Shown here: positions 1-6,735 of the stretch, piece after piece | Position numbering within the stretch: position 1 is the stretch's first letter | How the letters are laid out: every line of letters starts with the position of its first letter | Assembly (NCBI GenBank): GCA_025352435.1 | Contig: JANXTN010000058.1 | Span: forward strand, 1 to 6,735 | Direction: 5' to 3' | Origin: Ferruginibacter sp. | Lineage (GTDB): Bacteria > Bacteroidota > Bacteroidia > Chitinophagales > Chitinophagaceae | Length of the DNA: 6,735 nucleotides | The notes under the pieces: model-generated | What the model was told of the DNA's origin: nothing | Seen by the model: the letters and a program-made list of their open reading frames with translations, nothing else | The model's database searches: none | Program-made: the position numbers and the translations under genes

Positions 1-1318
1 CGACTGGTTTATAGGGGATGACTTTCACCACAACGGAGCATTTTTTGCCATGGATGGATTTTCTTTTTACCCAACTTTTGGCAAGCCGCATCCTAAACCA
101 ACTACTAGTTATGGTGAAGGTTTTAAAACTTTGACAAAAGATAACTACAAGTTTTATTTAGAGCAAGGCACACCTAAAAATCTTGACAAATTAATTGGCG
201 ACAGCATAACATTTTGGCATCAAATGTATGAGCACCCTAACTACGATGCATGGTGGCAGGCCCGCAACGCACGTAATGGTTTATATAATGTAAAACCAGC
301 AATGCTTTGGGTTGGTGGCTTGTTTGATGCAGAGGATTGCTGGGGTGCTTGGAATGCTTACAAAGCTGCTGAAAAACAAAGCCCACAAACAAAATCAAGT
401 ATTGTAATGGGGCCATGGTATCATGGACAATGGAGCAGAGAAGGCAGTTTTTTAGGGAATGCAAGATTTCTTTCCAACACATCAGACTACTTTCAAAAAA
501 ATATAGAAGTTCCTTTCTTTAATTATTATTTAAAAAACAAAGGTTCTGTTTCAGATATTGCAGAAGCGAACATATTTTTTACAGGAGAAAACACCTGGAG
601 AAAATTAAATAAATGGCCGCCCGCAGAAGTATCAAATACAAATTTGTTTATTGCAGACAATGGGCTACTTTCTTTTAAGGCAGAAAACTCTAAAAATTTG
701 TTCGAGGAATATGTAAGTGACCCTTCTCACCCGGTTCCTTATACAGAAGATGTACATGAGCGCCGTACAAGAGAATACATGACGGATGACCAACGTTTTG
801 CTGAACGCAGGCCAGACGTATTAACTTTAAAAACGCCTGTTTTAGATAATGACCTAACACTTGCAGGTACAGTTACTGTTGATATTGTGGCAGCCATTTC
901 TACAACAGATGCAGATTTCGTGGTAAAAATAATAGATGTTTTTCCGGATGATTTTACTTATCCGGACAGCAGCAAAAACAACGGTACAGCTTATCCAATG
1001 GGCGGGTATGAAATGCTGGTAAGAGGGGAAATTATGAGAGGAAAATTTCGTAATAGTTTTGAAAAACCGGAAGCATTTACACCAAATAAAGTTACAAGTG
1101 TAAAATACGCATTGCCTGATGTAGCGCATACATTTAAAAAAGGACACAGGCTGATGATACAAGTACAAAGCAGTTGGTTTCCACTTGCAGACCGCAATCC
1201 TCAACAGTTTATGAACATTTATAAGGCGGAGGAAAAAGATTACAAGAAAGCAAATATCAAAATTTACCATAGTGGTTTAAACCAAACGAAATTTATTTTA
1301 CCGGTCTTAAAGAACTAA
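1..1318 (+). CDS. Alpha-amino acid ester hydrolase-like CocE/NonD family serine hydrolase, 5'-truncated by window edge
   Basis: C-terminal roughly 438 residues of an exported-type hydrolase. The frame is open from base 2 to the left edge, and the codons before the first ATG (base 50) align with the complete paralog downstream, so that ATG is internal and the true start lies about 190 codons upstream. Seen: a GDD motif (second Asp at 20-22), GGLFDAED with the presumed catalytic Asp at 326-328, and GPWYH with the catalytic His at 422-424. The nucleophile Ser lies outside the window. In characterised alpha-amino acid ester hydrolases the GDD Asp and the E-D after the catalytic Asp form a carboxylate cluster that holds the substrate alpha-amino group; all three acids are kept here. 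The C-terminal half (from about base 640) fits the jelly-roll PepX_C domain, including EEYVSDP and QSSWFPLADRNPQ. Its MGGYE segment resembles classical AEHs more than the paralog does. Stop at 1316-1318, one base before the next gene. Family assignment is firm; the exact substrate is unknown. Confidence 0.88.
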   Translation, partial: DWFIGDDFHHNGAFFAMDGFSFYPTFGKPHPKPTTSYGEGFKTLTKDNYKFYLEQGTPKNLDKLIGDSITFWHQMYEHPNYDAWWQARNARNGLYNVKPAMLWVGGLFDAEDCWGAWNAYKAAEKQSPQTKSSIVMGPWYHGQWSREGSFLGNARFLSNTSDYFQKNIEVPFFNYYLKNKGSVSDIAEANIFFTGENTWRKLNKWPPAEVSNTNLFIADNGLLSFKAENSKNLFEEYVSDPSHPVPYTEDVHERRTREYMTDDQRFAERRPDVLTLKTPVLDNDLTLAGTVTVDIVAAISTTDADFVVKIIDVFPDDFTYPDSSKNNGTAYPMGGYEMLVRGEIMRGKFRNSFEKPEAFTPNKVTSVKYALPDVAHTFKKGHRLMIQVQSSWFPLADRNPQQFMNIYKAEEKDYKKANIKIYHSGLNQTKFILPVLKN

Positions 1319-1319
1319 T

Positions 1320-3182
1320 ATGAAGAGAATAATTTTGTTGACTTTGGGAATTTATTCAGGAATTGTTTCTGCGCAGGACAAAAGCAATTTTGTCAAAGAA
1401 AACTTTTATAAAATTGATACCAATATTGTGATGCGAGATGGTATAAAATTAAAAACCATCATATACATTCCAAAGGATGAAAACGAAAAATATCCGTTTC
1501 TCATAGAGCGAACACCTTATTCAGCGGGACCATACGGTGATAGCATTTTTGCAAACCGAATAGGTCCAAACCCAAACCTGATGAAAGAAAAATACGTTTT
1601 TGTTTATCAGGATGTAAGGGGTAGATATATGAGCGAGGGAATGAATCTTGAGGTTACGCCGTATTTATCAATCAAAAAAAATAACAAAGATGTAGATGAA
1701 AGCAGTGATACCTACGATGCTGTTGAATGGCTTGTTAAAAATATAAAAAACAACAACGGCAGAGCAGGATTATATGGTATCTCCTATCCCGGATTTTACG
1801 CGACAGCATCTTTACCCAATGCGCACCCGGCAATAAAAGCAGTAAGCCCACAGGCACCTGTTACGGATGAATTTATTGGTGACGATGCCAACCATAATGG
1901 AGCGTTTTTTCTTCTAGATAACTTTTCTTTCATGAATTATTTTGGAAAAGAAAGAAATGGCCCTGTAAAAAATTATGGTGCTGAAATATTTGATTACAAA
2001 ACAGAAGATGCATACGACTTCTTTTTAAAATTAGGTCCATTAAAGAACACACAATCCGCAAAATATTATAACAACAGAAGTTATATTTGGAACGAATATT
2101 TACTACATGATACTTATGATGATTATTGGAAAGCGAGGAATATTCGTCCTTATTTAAAAAATATTCAACCGGCTGTAATGGTTATTGGCGGCTGGTTTGA
2201 TGCCGAAGATTTATACGGAGCGATTAATACTTACCAAGCCATTGAAAAACAAAATCCCGCAAACAAAAATAATTTTGTAATGGGCCCGTGGACACATGGG
2301 GCCTGGGCAGGTGCAGACTGGACTAAGTTTGCCACTTATGATTTTGGCAACAATACCAGCAAATATTTTCAGGATAGTCTGGAGACTTCTTTTTTTAATT
2401 TTTACTTAAAAGACAAAGGAGCTTTTAAAGCAGCAAAAGCTACCGTTTTTGAAACAGGTACTAACAAATGGAAGAAATACAATGTGTGGCCGCCAAAAGC
2501 AAGTGTGGCGACTGCTTTTTATTTACAGGCTAATAAAAAACTGAAAAGCTTAAAACCGTCTATTGTAAACAGTTATGATGAATATGTAAGTGATCCTGCA
2601 GATCCGGTTCCTTACACAAAAGCTGTACTTGGAAACAGGAACAACGAATACATGGCCGAAGACCAGCGTTTTGCTGCAGAAAGAAAAGACGTGGTTTTAT
2701 TTGAAACCAATATTTTAAATGAAGATGTAACGCTTGCAGGAAAAATAATTGCAGACCTACAAGTTTCAATATCTACCACTGATGCAGATTTTGTGGTAAA
2801 GCTAATTGATGTGTTACCTGCAAATGAATCAACACCGTCAAATACTCCAAAAGGTATGATCATGCAGGGGTTACAAAGATTGGTACGGGCAGAAGTTATG
2901 CGTGGAAAGTTCAGAGAAAGTTTTTCAACGCCCAAAGCTTTTGTTCCCAATAAAATAACTAATGTAAAATTTGACTTGAATGATGTGGCTCATACTTTTA
3001 AAAAAGGACATAAAATTATGATCCAAATTCAAAGTAGCTGGTTCCCTTTGGTAGACAGAAACCCTCAAAAATTTATGCGCATTCCTGATGCAAATGAAAA
3101 TGATTTTCAAAAAGCTACAATCCGTATTTACCATGATAAACAAAATGCAAGCAAAATAATTTTGCCGGTTATAAAAAACTAG
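1320..3182 (+). CDS. Alpha-amino acid ester hydrolase-like CocE/NonD family serine hydrolase, exported (complete paralog)
   Basis: 620 residues, near the usual AEH length. The start is well fixed: the ATG follows the previous stop by one base and opens a signal peptide (K-R, hydrophobic core, VSA-QD, cleavage likely after residue 18), so the product is probably periplasmic or secreted. Alpha/beta-hydrolase domain at about 30-350: RTPY (Tyr67, likely oxyanion-hole tyrosine), GISYPG nucleophile elbow (Ser155, bases 1782-1784), GDD (Asp189), GGWFDAED (Asp294 catalytic; Glu296, Asp297), GPWTH (His326). Asp189 lies 34 residues after the Ser, the spacing I recall in AEHs, and with Glu296/Asp297 rebuilds the alpha-amine-binding carboxylate cluster. 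A cap region lies at about 185-285 and a jelly-roll PepX_C domain at about 375-618. It is about 60% identical by eye to the upstream copy over the last 100 residues. AEHs hydrolyse esters and some amides of alpha-amino acids and can act on beta-lactams with amino side chains; the native substrate here is not known. A plain peptidase or other esterase is the alternative. Confidence 0.9.
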   Translation: MKRIILLTLGIYSGIVSAQDKSNFVKENFYKIDTNIVMRDGIKLKTIIYIPKDENEKYPFLIERTPYSAGPYGDSIFANRIGPNPNLMKEKYVFVYQDVRGRYMSEGMNLEVTPYLSIKKNNKDVDESSDTYDAVEWLVKNIKNNNGRAGLYGISYPGFYATASLPNAHPAIKAVSPQAPVTDEFIGDDANHNGAFFLLDNFSFMNYFGKERNGPVKNYGAEIFDYKTEDAYDFFLKLGPLKNTQSAKYYNNRSYIWNEYLLHDTYDDYWKARNIRPYLKNIQPAVMVIGGWFDAEDLYGAINTYQAIEKQNPANKNNFVMGPWTHGAWAGADWTKFATYDFGNNTSKYFQDSLETSFFNFYLKDKGAFKAAKATVFETGTNKWKKYNVWPPKASVATAFYLQANKKLKSLKPSIVNSYDEYVSDPADPVPYTKAVLGNRNNEYMAEDQRFAAERKDVVLFETNILNEDVTLAGKIIADLQVSISTTDADFVVKLIDVLPANESTPSNTPKGMIMQGLQRLVRAEVMRGKFRESFSTPKAFVPNKITNVKFDLNDVAHTFKKGHKIMIQIQSSWFPLVDRNPQKFMRIPDANENDFQKATIRIYHDKQNASKIILPVIKN

Positions 3183-3183
3183 T

Positions 3184-4854
3184 ATGAAAAAAATATTTAG
3201 CCTCTCTGTAATAAGCTTTTGTTGGATGATTACACTTGCACAAAATTCAATAAATGTAGTTCCTTATCCTAATGAAGTTACAATGGGCAATGGTAATTTC
3301 GAATTATCCTCTGCCACAAAAATTATATATAAGCAAGGCGCTTCAAAACTCGCATCATACCTTAAAGATCAGATAAAAACGCTAACAGGATTCTCTTTGA
3401 AAATCGTTGCGTCCAACAGCATAAGACCTCTTGTCAATAAAAATAGTATTCAACTTAGTTTGAATGGGAACGCATCATCAAAGGGTAACTATACTTTACA
3501 GATATCAAGGTCAACAATTAATTTAGAGGCAAAAGAAACAGAATTGCTGTTCAATGGAATTCAAACAGTTTTGCAATTAATTCCAGTTAGTAACCCAGGT
3601 AGCCCCCTTTTTCTCCCTCAACTTTCCATTAAGGATGGAGCAAAATTTTCTTACCGTGGTATGCATTTAGATGTATCCAGGCATTTCTTTCCTGTGGCAT
3701 TCATAAAAAAATACATCGATCTGCTTGCATTGCATAAGTACAATACTTTTCACTGGCATTTAACCGACGACCAGGGCTGGCGAATAGAGATAAAAAAATA
3801 TCCTTTACTGACAAAAGTTGGAGGGTACAGAAACGGAACGATAATAGGACGATACCCTGGCAAAGGAAATGACAACACACACTATGGCGGTTATTACACA
3901 CAGAAACAAATAAAAGAAGTTGTTCAATACGCAGCCGAGAGATATATAAATGTATTACCTGAAATTGAAATGCCCGGGCATGCATCTGCCGCCATTGCTG
4001 CCTATCCTCAACTCAGTTGTTTCCCAAATGAGGATACCCAGATTAATTCTACAACTGCATGGGCTGGAAGCCGCACGGGTAAACAAGTACAACAAACCTG
4101 GGGCGTATTTAATGATGTATTTGCACCTACAGAATACACTTTTAAATTTATTGAAAATATTTTGGATGAAGTTATGCCGCTGTTCCCATCCACATATATT
4201 CATATTGGTGGAGATGAGTGCCCAAAAGAAAACTGGAAGCGCTCCCCTTTTTGCCAGCAATTAATCAAAGAAAAAAATTTAAAAAATGAGCATGGTTTAC
4301 AAAGTTATTTTATACAAAGAATAGAAAAGTATGTAAATAGTAAAGGCAAAAAAATTATTGGCTGGGATGAAATTTTAGAAGGCGGACTTGCCCCGAATGC
4401 AACGGTAATGAGCTGGCGTGGTACGGAAGGTGGAATTGCAGCGGCAAAGGAAAATCATGATGTTGTAATGACGCCGGGTACCCACTGCTATTTTGATCAT
4501 TCTCAAAGTAGTAAAGAAGACAGTGTAACTATAGGAAGTTTTTTGCCATTAGAAAAAGTTTATGCTTTTGAACCTGTTCCTGCTGCACTTTCTGCAAATG
4601 AGGTAAAACATATTTTAGGTGCACAGGGAAATGTATGGACTGAATATATGAGCAACGAAAACAAAGTTGAGTACATGGTTTTGCCCCGTATTGCTGCATT
4701 GGCTGAGGTTTTATGGACGGTAAAAGAAAAAAGAAACTTTGTGAGTTTTGAAACCAGATTGCCTTTTGTAGTGAAATTATACAAAGCAAAAGGGTATAAT
4801 TACAGTAAAGTTTATTACGACCTAAAAGGTTCTATAAAAAAAGCAGAAGAATAA
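3184..4854 (+). CDS. Beta-N-acetylhexosaminidase, glycoside hydrolase family 20, exported
   Basis: 556 residues. Removes terminal beta-linked GlcNAc or GalNAc by substrate-assisted catalysis. The start is supported by a signal peptide at residues 1-19 (M-K-K, hydrophobic core, TLA-QN; no lipobox Cys) and by one-base spacing from the preceding stop. The N-terminal GH20b-like domain is at about 22-152, and the TIM-barrel GH20 domain at about 155-510. The active site looks complete: Arg158 in YRGMHLD, HWHLTDDQGWR at 190-200, catalytic pair Asp344-Glu345 in HIGGDE (bases 4213-4218), Trp394, Trp411, Tyr436 and Asp438 in CYFDHSQ, Trp485 in GNVWTEY. It stops soon after the barrel, at a GYNYSKVYYDLKGS segment, and lacks the extra C-terminal domain found in many Bacteroidota GH20 enzymes of 600-770 residues. 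Last visible gene of the hydrolase operon, probably co-translated with the two AEH-like genes. Substrate could be chitin oligomers, peptidoglycan fragments or glycoconjugates; the sequence alone does not decide. Confidence 0.96.
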   Translation: MKKIFSLSVISFCWMITLAQNSINVVPYPNEVTMGNGNFELSSATKIIYKQGASKLASYLKDQIKTLTGFSLKIVASNSIRPLVNKNSIQLSLNGNASSKGNYTLQISRSTINLEAKETELLFNGIQTVLQLIPVSNPGSPLFLPQLSIKDGAKFSYRGMHLDVSRHFFPVAFIKKYIDLLALHKYNTFHWHLTDDQGWRIEIKKYPLLTKVGGYRNGTIIGRYPGKGNDNTHYGGYYTQKQIKEVVQYAAERYINVLPEIEMPGHASAAIAAYPQLSCFPNEDTQINSTTAWAGSRTGKQVQQTWGVFNDVFAPTEYTFKFIENILDEVMPLFPSTYIHIGGDECPKENWKRSPFCQQLIKEKNLKNEHGLQSYFIQRIEKYVNSKGKKIIGWDEILEGGLAPNATVMSWRGTEGGIAAAKENHDVVMTPGTHCYFDHSQSSKEDSVTIGSFLPLEKVYAFEPVPAALSANEVKHILGAQGNVWTEYMSNENKVEYMVLPRIAALAEVLWTVKEKRNFVSFETRLPFVVKLYKAKGYNYSKVYYDLKGSIKKAEE

Positions 4855-4944
4855 AACAGGCCGGAACAGAAAACAAAAAAATAGGAGTCGCCATTAATGA
4901 AGAGCAAAACCAGAGTTGCTAAATTATGCAGCGCTACTTTAAGT
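4855..4944. other. Convergent intergenic gap between GH20 gene and aroC
   Basis: Ninety AT-rich bases where the plus-strand hydrolase operon meets the minus-strand aro operon. No strong GC-rich hairpin with a T-run is visible. Two weak structures exist: a 5-bp stem (4915-4919 with 4928-4932, one G-T pair, 8-base loop) and a 9-base inverted repeat (agagcaaaa at 4901-4909, complement at 4964-4972 inside the aroC end). Termination may be Rho-dependent or use these weak stems. A 21-codon ATG frame (4897-4962) behind an AGGAG is present but unsupported as a gene. Confidence 0.6.
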
Positions 4945-5952
4945 TTAGAAGACCCTTTTTAATTTTTGCTCTCTTAATAATAAATCTACCAAAGTCATGG
5001 CTGTTACTGCCTCTAACACTACAGGTACACGCAAAGCAATACATAAATCGTGACGTCCTTTTACCGAAAAGGTTTCTATTTCGTCTGTAGTTTTATTAAA
5101 GGTCTGCTGAGGTTTTGGTGTAGAGGAAGTTGGCTTAACAGCAATTCTAAAAACTATTTCATTCCCGTTTGTTATCCCACCTGAAATACCACCCGAATTG
5201 TTTGTAAGCGTAAGCCCATCTTTATTTTGAATAGCATCATTGTGTTGAGAACCCAACATTTTTGCAGCGGCAAATCCTGCTCCGAATTCAATTCCTTTTA
5301 CAGCCGGTATAGCAAACACAGCATGACTTAAAAGCGATTCTACAGAATCATAGAATGGTTCTCCTAAACCTACAGGAATATTCTTTGCAATACATTCAAC
5401 TATGCCACCGACACTGTCTCCAATTTGCATTGCTTTTTCAATTCCCTTTTCAATATCTTTTTCTCCGCCCACTTCCAGTAATGAAGCAGAGACAGAAATA
5501 TTAGAAAGAGAAGATGAACTCAAAATTTTTTTGGCCACGACTCCTGCAGCTACAATACAGACAGTTAGCCTGCCACTAAAATGACCGCCGCCTCTGAAAT
5601 CTTCAAAACCTCCAAACTTTTGAGAAGCAGTCAAATCTGCGTGTCCCGGTCTTGGAACATCTCTTTGTTTTACATAATCCGTACTGCGAGTATTGTTGTT
5701 TTCAAATATTATTGTAAGAGGTGCTCCTGTTGTTTTATCATTAAAAATACCTGACAAAAAAATTGGCGTATCATCCTCTTTTCTTGGTGTAGTCCCAGGT
5801 TGGATTCCACCTTTACGCCTTTCAATATCCGTAATAAAATCACTTGCCAACAAAGTAATTCCTGCGGGACAACCGTCAATTGTTATTCCTACAGATGGAC
5901 CGTGAGATTCTCCGAAAATGTTTACATTAAATAAATTACCAAAACCGTTCAT
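4945..5952 (-). CDS. aroC: Chorismate synthase, short HFSGRLT-type
   Basis: 335 residues. Converts 5-enolpyruvylshikimate-3-phosphate to chorismate, the last common step to aromatic amino acids, folate and quinones; the family needs reduced FMN without net redox change. Seen: GESHG near the N-terminus (His17), ERRKGG at 44-49, ENNNTRSTDY at 84-93, RPGHAD (His104; both His correspond to residues known to be important in the family), GGGHFSGRLT at 121-130, GDSVGG at 178-183, KPTSS at 273-277, GRHDLC at 299-304. The ATG at 5950-5952 gives the standard MNGFGNLFNV beginning. It is shorter than the 361-residue E. coli enzyme because the loop before GDS lacks about 25 residues. The usual GRHDPC is GRHDLC. 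It follows aroA by 9 bases with no clear Shine-Dalgarno, so the two are probably one transcript carrying consecutive pathway steps. Confidence 0.97.
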   Translation of the reverse strand: MNGFGNLFNVNIFGESHGPSVGITIDGCPAGITLLASDFITDIERRKGGIQPGTTPRKEDDTPIFLSGIFNDKTTGAPLTIIFENNNTRSTDYVKQRDVPRPGHADLTASQKFGGFEDFRGGGHFSGRLTVCIVAAGVVAKKILSSSSLSNISVSASLLEVGGEKDIEKGIEKAMQIGDSVGGIVECIAKNIPVGLGEPFYDSVESLLSHAVFAIPAVKGIEFGAGFAAAKMLGSQHNDAIQNKDGLTLTNNSGGISGGITNGNEIVFRIAVKPTSSTPKPQQTFNKTTDEIETFSVKGRHDLCIALRVPVVLEAVTAMTLVDLLLREQKLKRVF

Positions 5953-5961
5953 GATGTAAAA

Positions 5962-6735
5962 TTATTCGTTAACAATACCAATGTTTGTTCCTAATTTTTT
6001 TAAATGCTCATAAAATTGAGGATAAGATTTGTTGATGGCATCTGCTTGCTCAATTTCAATCTGTCCCATAGCACCTAATGCCGCAATTGCAGCAGCCATG
6101 GCAATCCTATGGTCATGATGAGAAGATACAACTGCAGATTTTATTTTACCTCCATTTATATGCATTTCATCATTTACAAGTGTGATTTCAATTCCCATTT
6201 TTGCAAAAATATCCTTTAATGTTTCAGCCCTGTTGCTTTCTTTGGCTACAAGCCTATGAGTTCCCTTAATTATTGTTGTTCCTTTACAATATGCTGCAAG
6301 CGCGGCAAGCGGTGGGAAGAGATCAGGACAATCAGTTGCATCAAATTCAAAAGATTTTAATTCTGCTTTAGAGATTTCAGTTGAATCCTGTTTTTTGCTT
6401 ATTACAGCACCGCAATCCTGTAAAGCCTTCAGGATAGCTTTATCAGCCTGTGTTGATTTGTCATCTAATCCCATGACTCGCACTGAGCCTGCTATGGCAC
6501 CTGCAACTAATAAAAATGAAGCGCTGCTCCAGTCACCTTCCACAGTATATTCAATAAAATTTTCAGAAACAGTTTTAGGTTTTACTATAAATTGCTGATA
6601 ATTTTTATTGACAATATTGTAACCAAAACGGTTCATTACATCAAGTGTGAGATCTACATACGGACCACTTTTTAAATCCGTCACATTGATGCTGACTTCT
6701 TCCTTGGCTGCCTCACCAAAAGCAAACAACAAACC
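5962..6735 (-). CDS. aroA: 3-phosphoshikimate 1-carboxyvinyltransferase (EPSP synthase), C-terminal part, 5'-truncated by window edge
   Basis: 257 residues of the C-terminal part of a roughly 410-430-residue enzyme. Transfers the enolpyruvyl group of PEP to shikimate-3-phosphate in the cytoplasm, directly supplying AroC. The frame is open through the right edge; a TTG at 6730-6732 is an internal Leu codon in a GLLFAFG segment, not a start. Seen in order: LKSGPYVDLTL (shikimate-phosphate side), EGDWSSASF, CPDLFPPLA with the catalytic Asp at 6322-6324 (equivalent to E. coli Asp313), KESNR with Glu at 6238-6240 and the following Arg (E. coli Glu341/Arg344), DHRIAMA with His at 6109-6111 and Arg at 6106-6108 (E. 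coli His385/Arg386), and KSYPQF near the end (E. coli Lys411). Spacing between these residues matches E. coli within one residue. The region that separates glyphosate-sensitive from tolerant classes lies in the missing N-terminal part. Stop at 5962-5964, 9 bases before aroC. Confidence 0.97.
   Translation of the reverse strand, partial: GLLFAFGEAAKEEVSINVTDLKSGPYVDLTLDVMNRFGYNIVNKNYQQFIVKPKTVSENFIEYTVEGDWSSASFLLVAGAIAGSVRVMGLDDKSTQADKAILKALQDCGAVISKKQDSTEISKAELKSFEFDATDCPDLFPPLAALAAYCKGTTIIKGTHRLVAKESNRAETLKDIFAKMGIEITLVNDEMHINGGKIKSAVVSSHHDHRIAMAAAIAALGAMGQIEIEQADAINKSYPQFYEHLKKLGTNIGIVNE

Larger units (their letters stand above)
1..3182 (+). repeat. Tandem gene duplication of AEH-like hydrolases
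   Basis: The two adjacent hydrolase genes are diverged paralogs in direct orientation. Shared blocks include GDDxxHNGAFF, FDAED, GPWxHG, EYVSDPxxPVPYT, STTDADFVVKxIDV, VAHTFKKGH and a terminal PV-x-KN before the stop. Both are followed by one T and then ATG, so the stop/start junction may have been copied with the gene. The divergence (many substitutions, different loop near bases 955-1015 versus 2815-2870) shows the duplication is old, not an assembly artefact. Confidence 0.8.

Noticed and set aside
1135..1145. TTTAAAAAAGGA runs, shared by both hydrolases, as a programmed frameshift site
   Set aside because: The A-run is not in the phase needed for a -1 slippery heptamer, and both reading frames continue through conserved sequence. 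It encodes the conserved HTFKKGH motif.
854..1270. 138-codon minus-strand ORF inside the first hydrolase, and similar long antisense ORFs in the other genes
   Set aside because: They lie opposite strongly conserved coding sequence, are rich in Cys/His/Phe typical of antisense reading, and show no recognisable domain.
50..1318. ATG at base 50 as the start of the first hydrolase
   Set aside because: The frame is open to the left edge and the upstream codons (D-W-F-I-G-D-D-F-H-H-N-G-A-F-F) align with the complete paralog, so the gene simply continues outside the window.
4897..4962. 21-codon ORF on the plus strand with an AGGAG at 4883-4887
   Set aside because: It runs into the aroC 3' end on the opposite strand, resembles no known peptide, and Bacteroidota rarely depend on Shine-Dalgarno sites, so the AGGAG is weak support.
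6730..6732. TTG as the aroA start codon
   Set aside because: It encodes an internal Leu of the conserved GLLFAFG stretch in the middle of EPSP synthase; the N-terminal domain is missing only because the window ends.

Overview
The window reads as ordinary chromosomal DNA of a Bacteroidota bacterium. It is AT-rich, its coding sequences are K/N/I/Y-rich, its genes are tightly packed with no consistent Shine-Dalgarno sites, and it carries exported hydrolases with short N-terminal signal peptides. A family such as Chitinophagaceae is plausible, but that is an impression from protein style and not a measured placement. Five protein genes fill almost the whole window. I see no RNA genes, insertion sequences, CRISPR arrays or prophage parts.

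Left part (1-4854, plus strand): a three-gene polycistronic unit whose beginning lies off the left edge. It holds two tandem paralogous serine hydrolases of the CocE/NonD (X-Pro dipeptidyl-peptidase, S15-like) superfamily, the first cut by the window edge, followed by a GH20 beta-N-acetylhexosaminidase. Each junction is a stop codon, a single T, then ATG. Both hydrolases keep the acidic cluster that marks alpha-amino acid ester hydrolases (AEH, the beta-lactam acylase relatives): GDD plus DAED, next to the catalytic Asp and His. In the complete copy the nucleophile Ser is visible too. The second hydrolase and the GH20 enzyme have clear signal peptides, so the unit probably works outside the cytoplasm on an amino-acid-bearing, N-acetylhexosamine-containing substrate. 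That substrate idea is inference.

Middle (4855-4944): a 90-base gap between converging genes, with weak hairpin potential but no convincing terminator.

Right part (4945-6735, minus strand): aroA (EPSP synthase, 5' end cut by the right edge) followed after 9 bases by aroC (chorismate synthase, a short 335-residue form with the HFSGRLT motif). These catalyse the last two consecutive steps of the shikimate pathway and very probably form one operon read right to left.

The most interesting point is the tandem AEH-like pair coupled to a hexosaminidase, because the natural role of AEH enzymes is poorly understood. I see no evidence of a wholly new system here.
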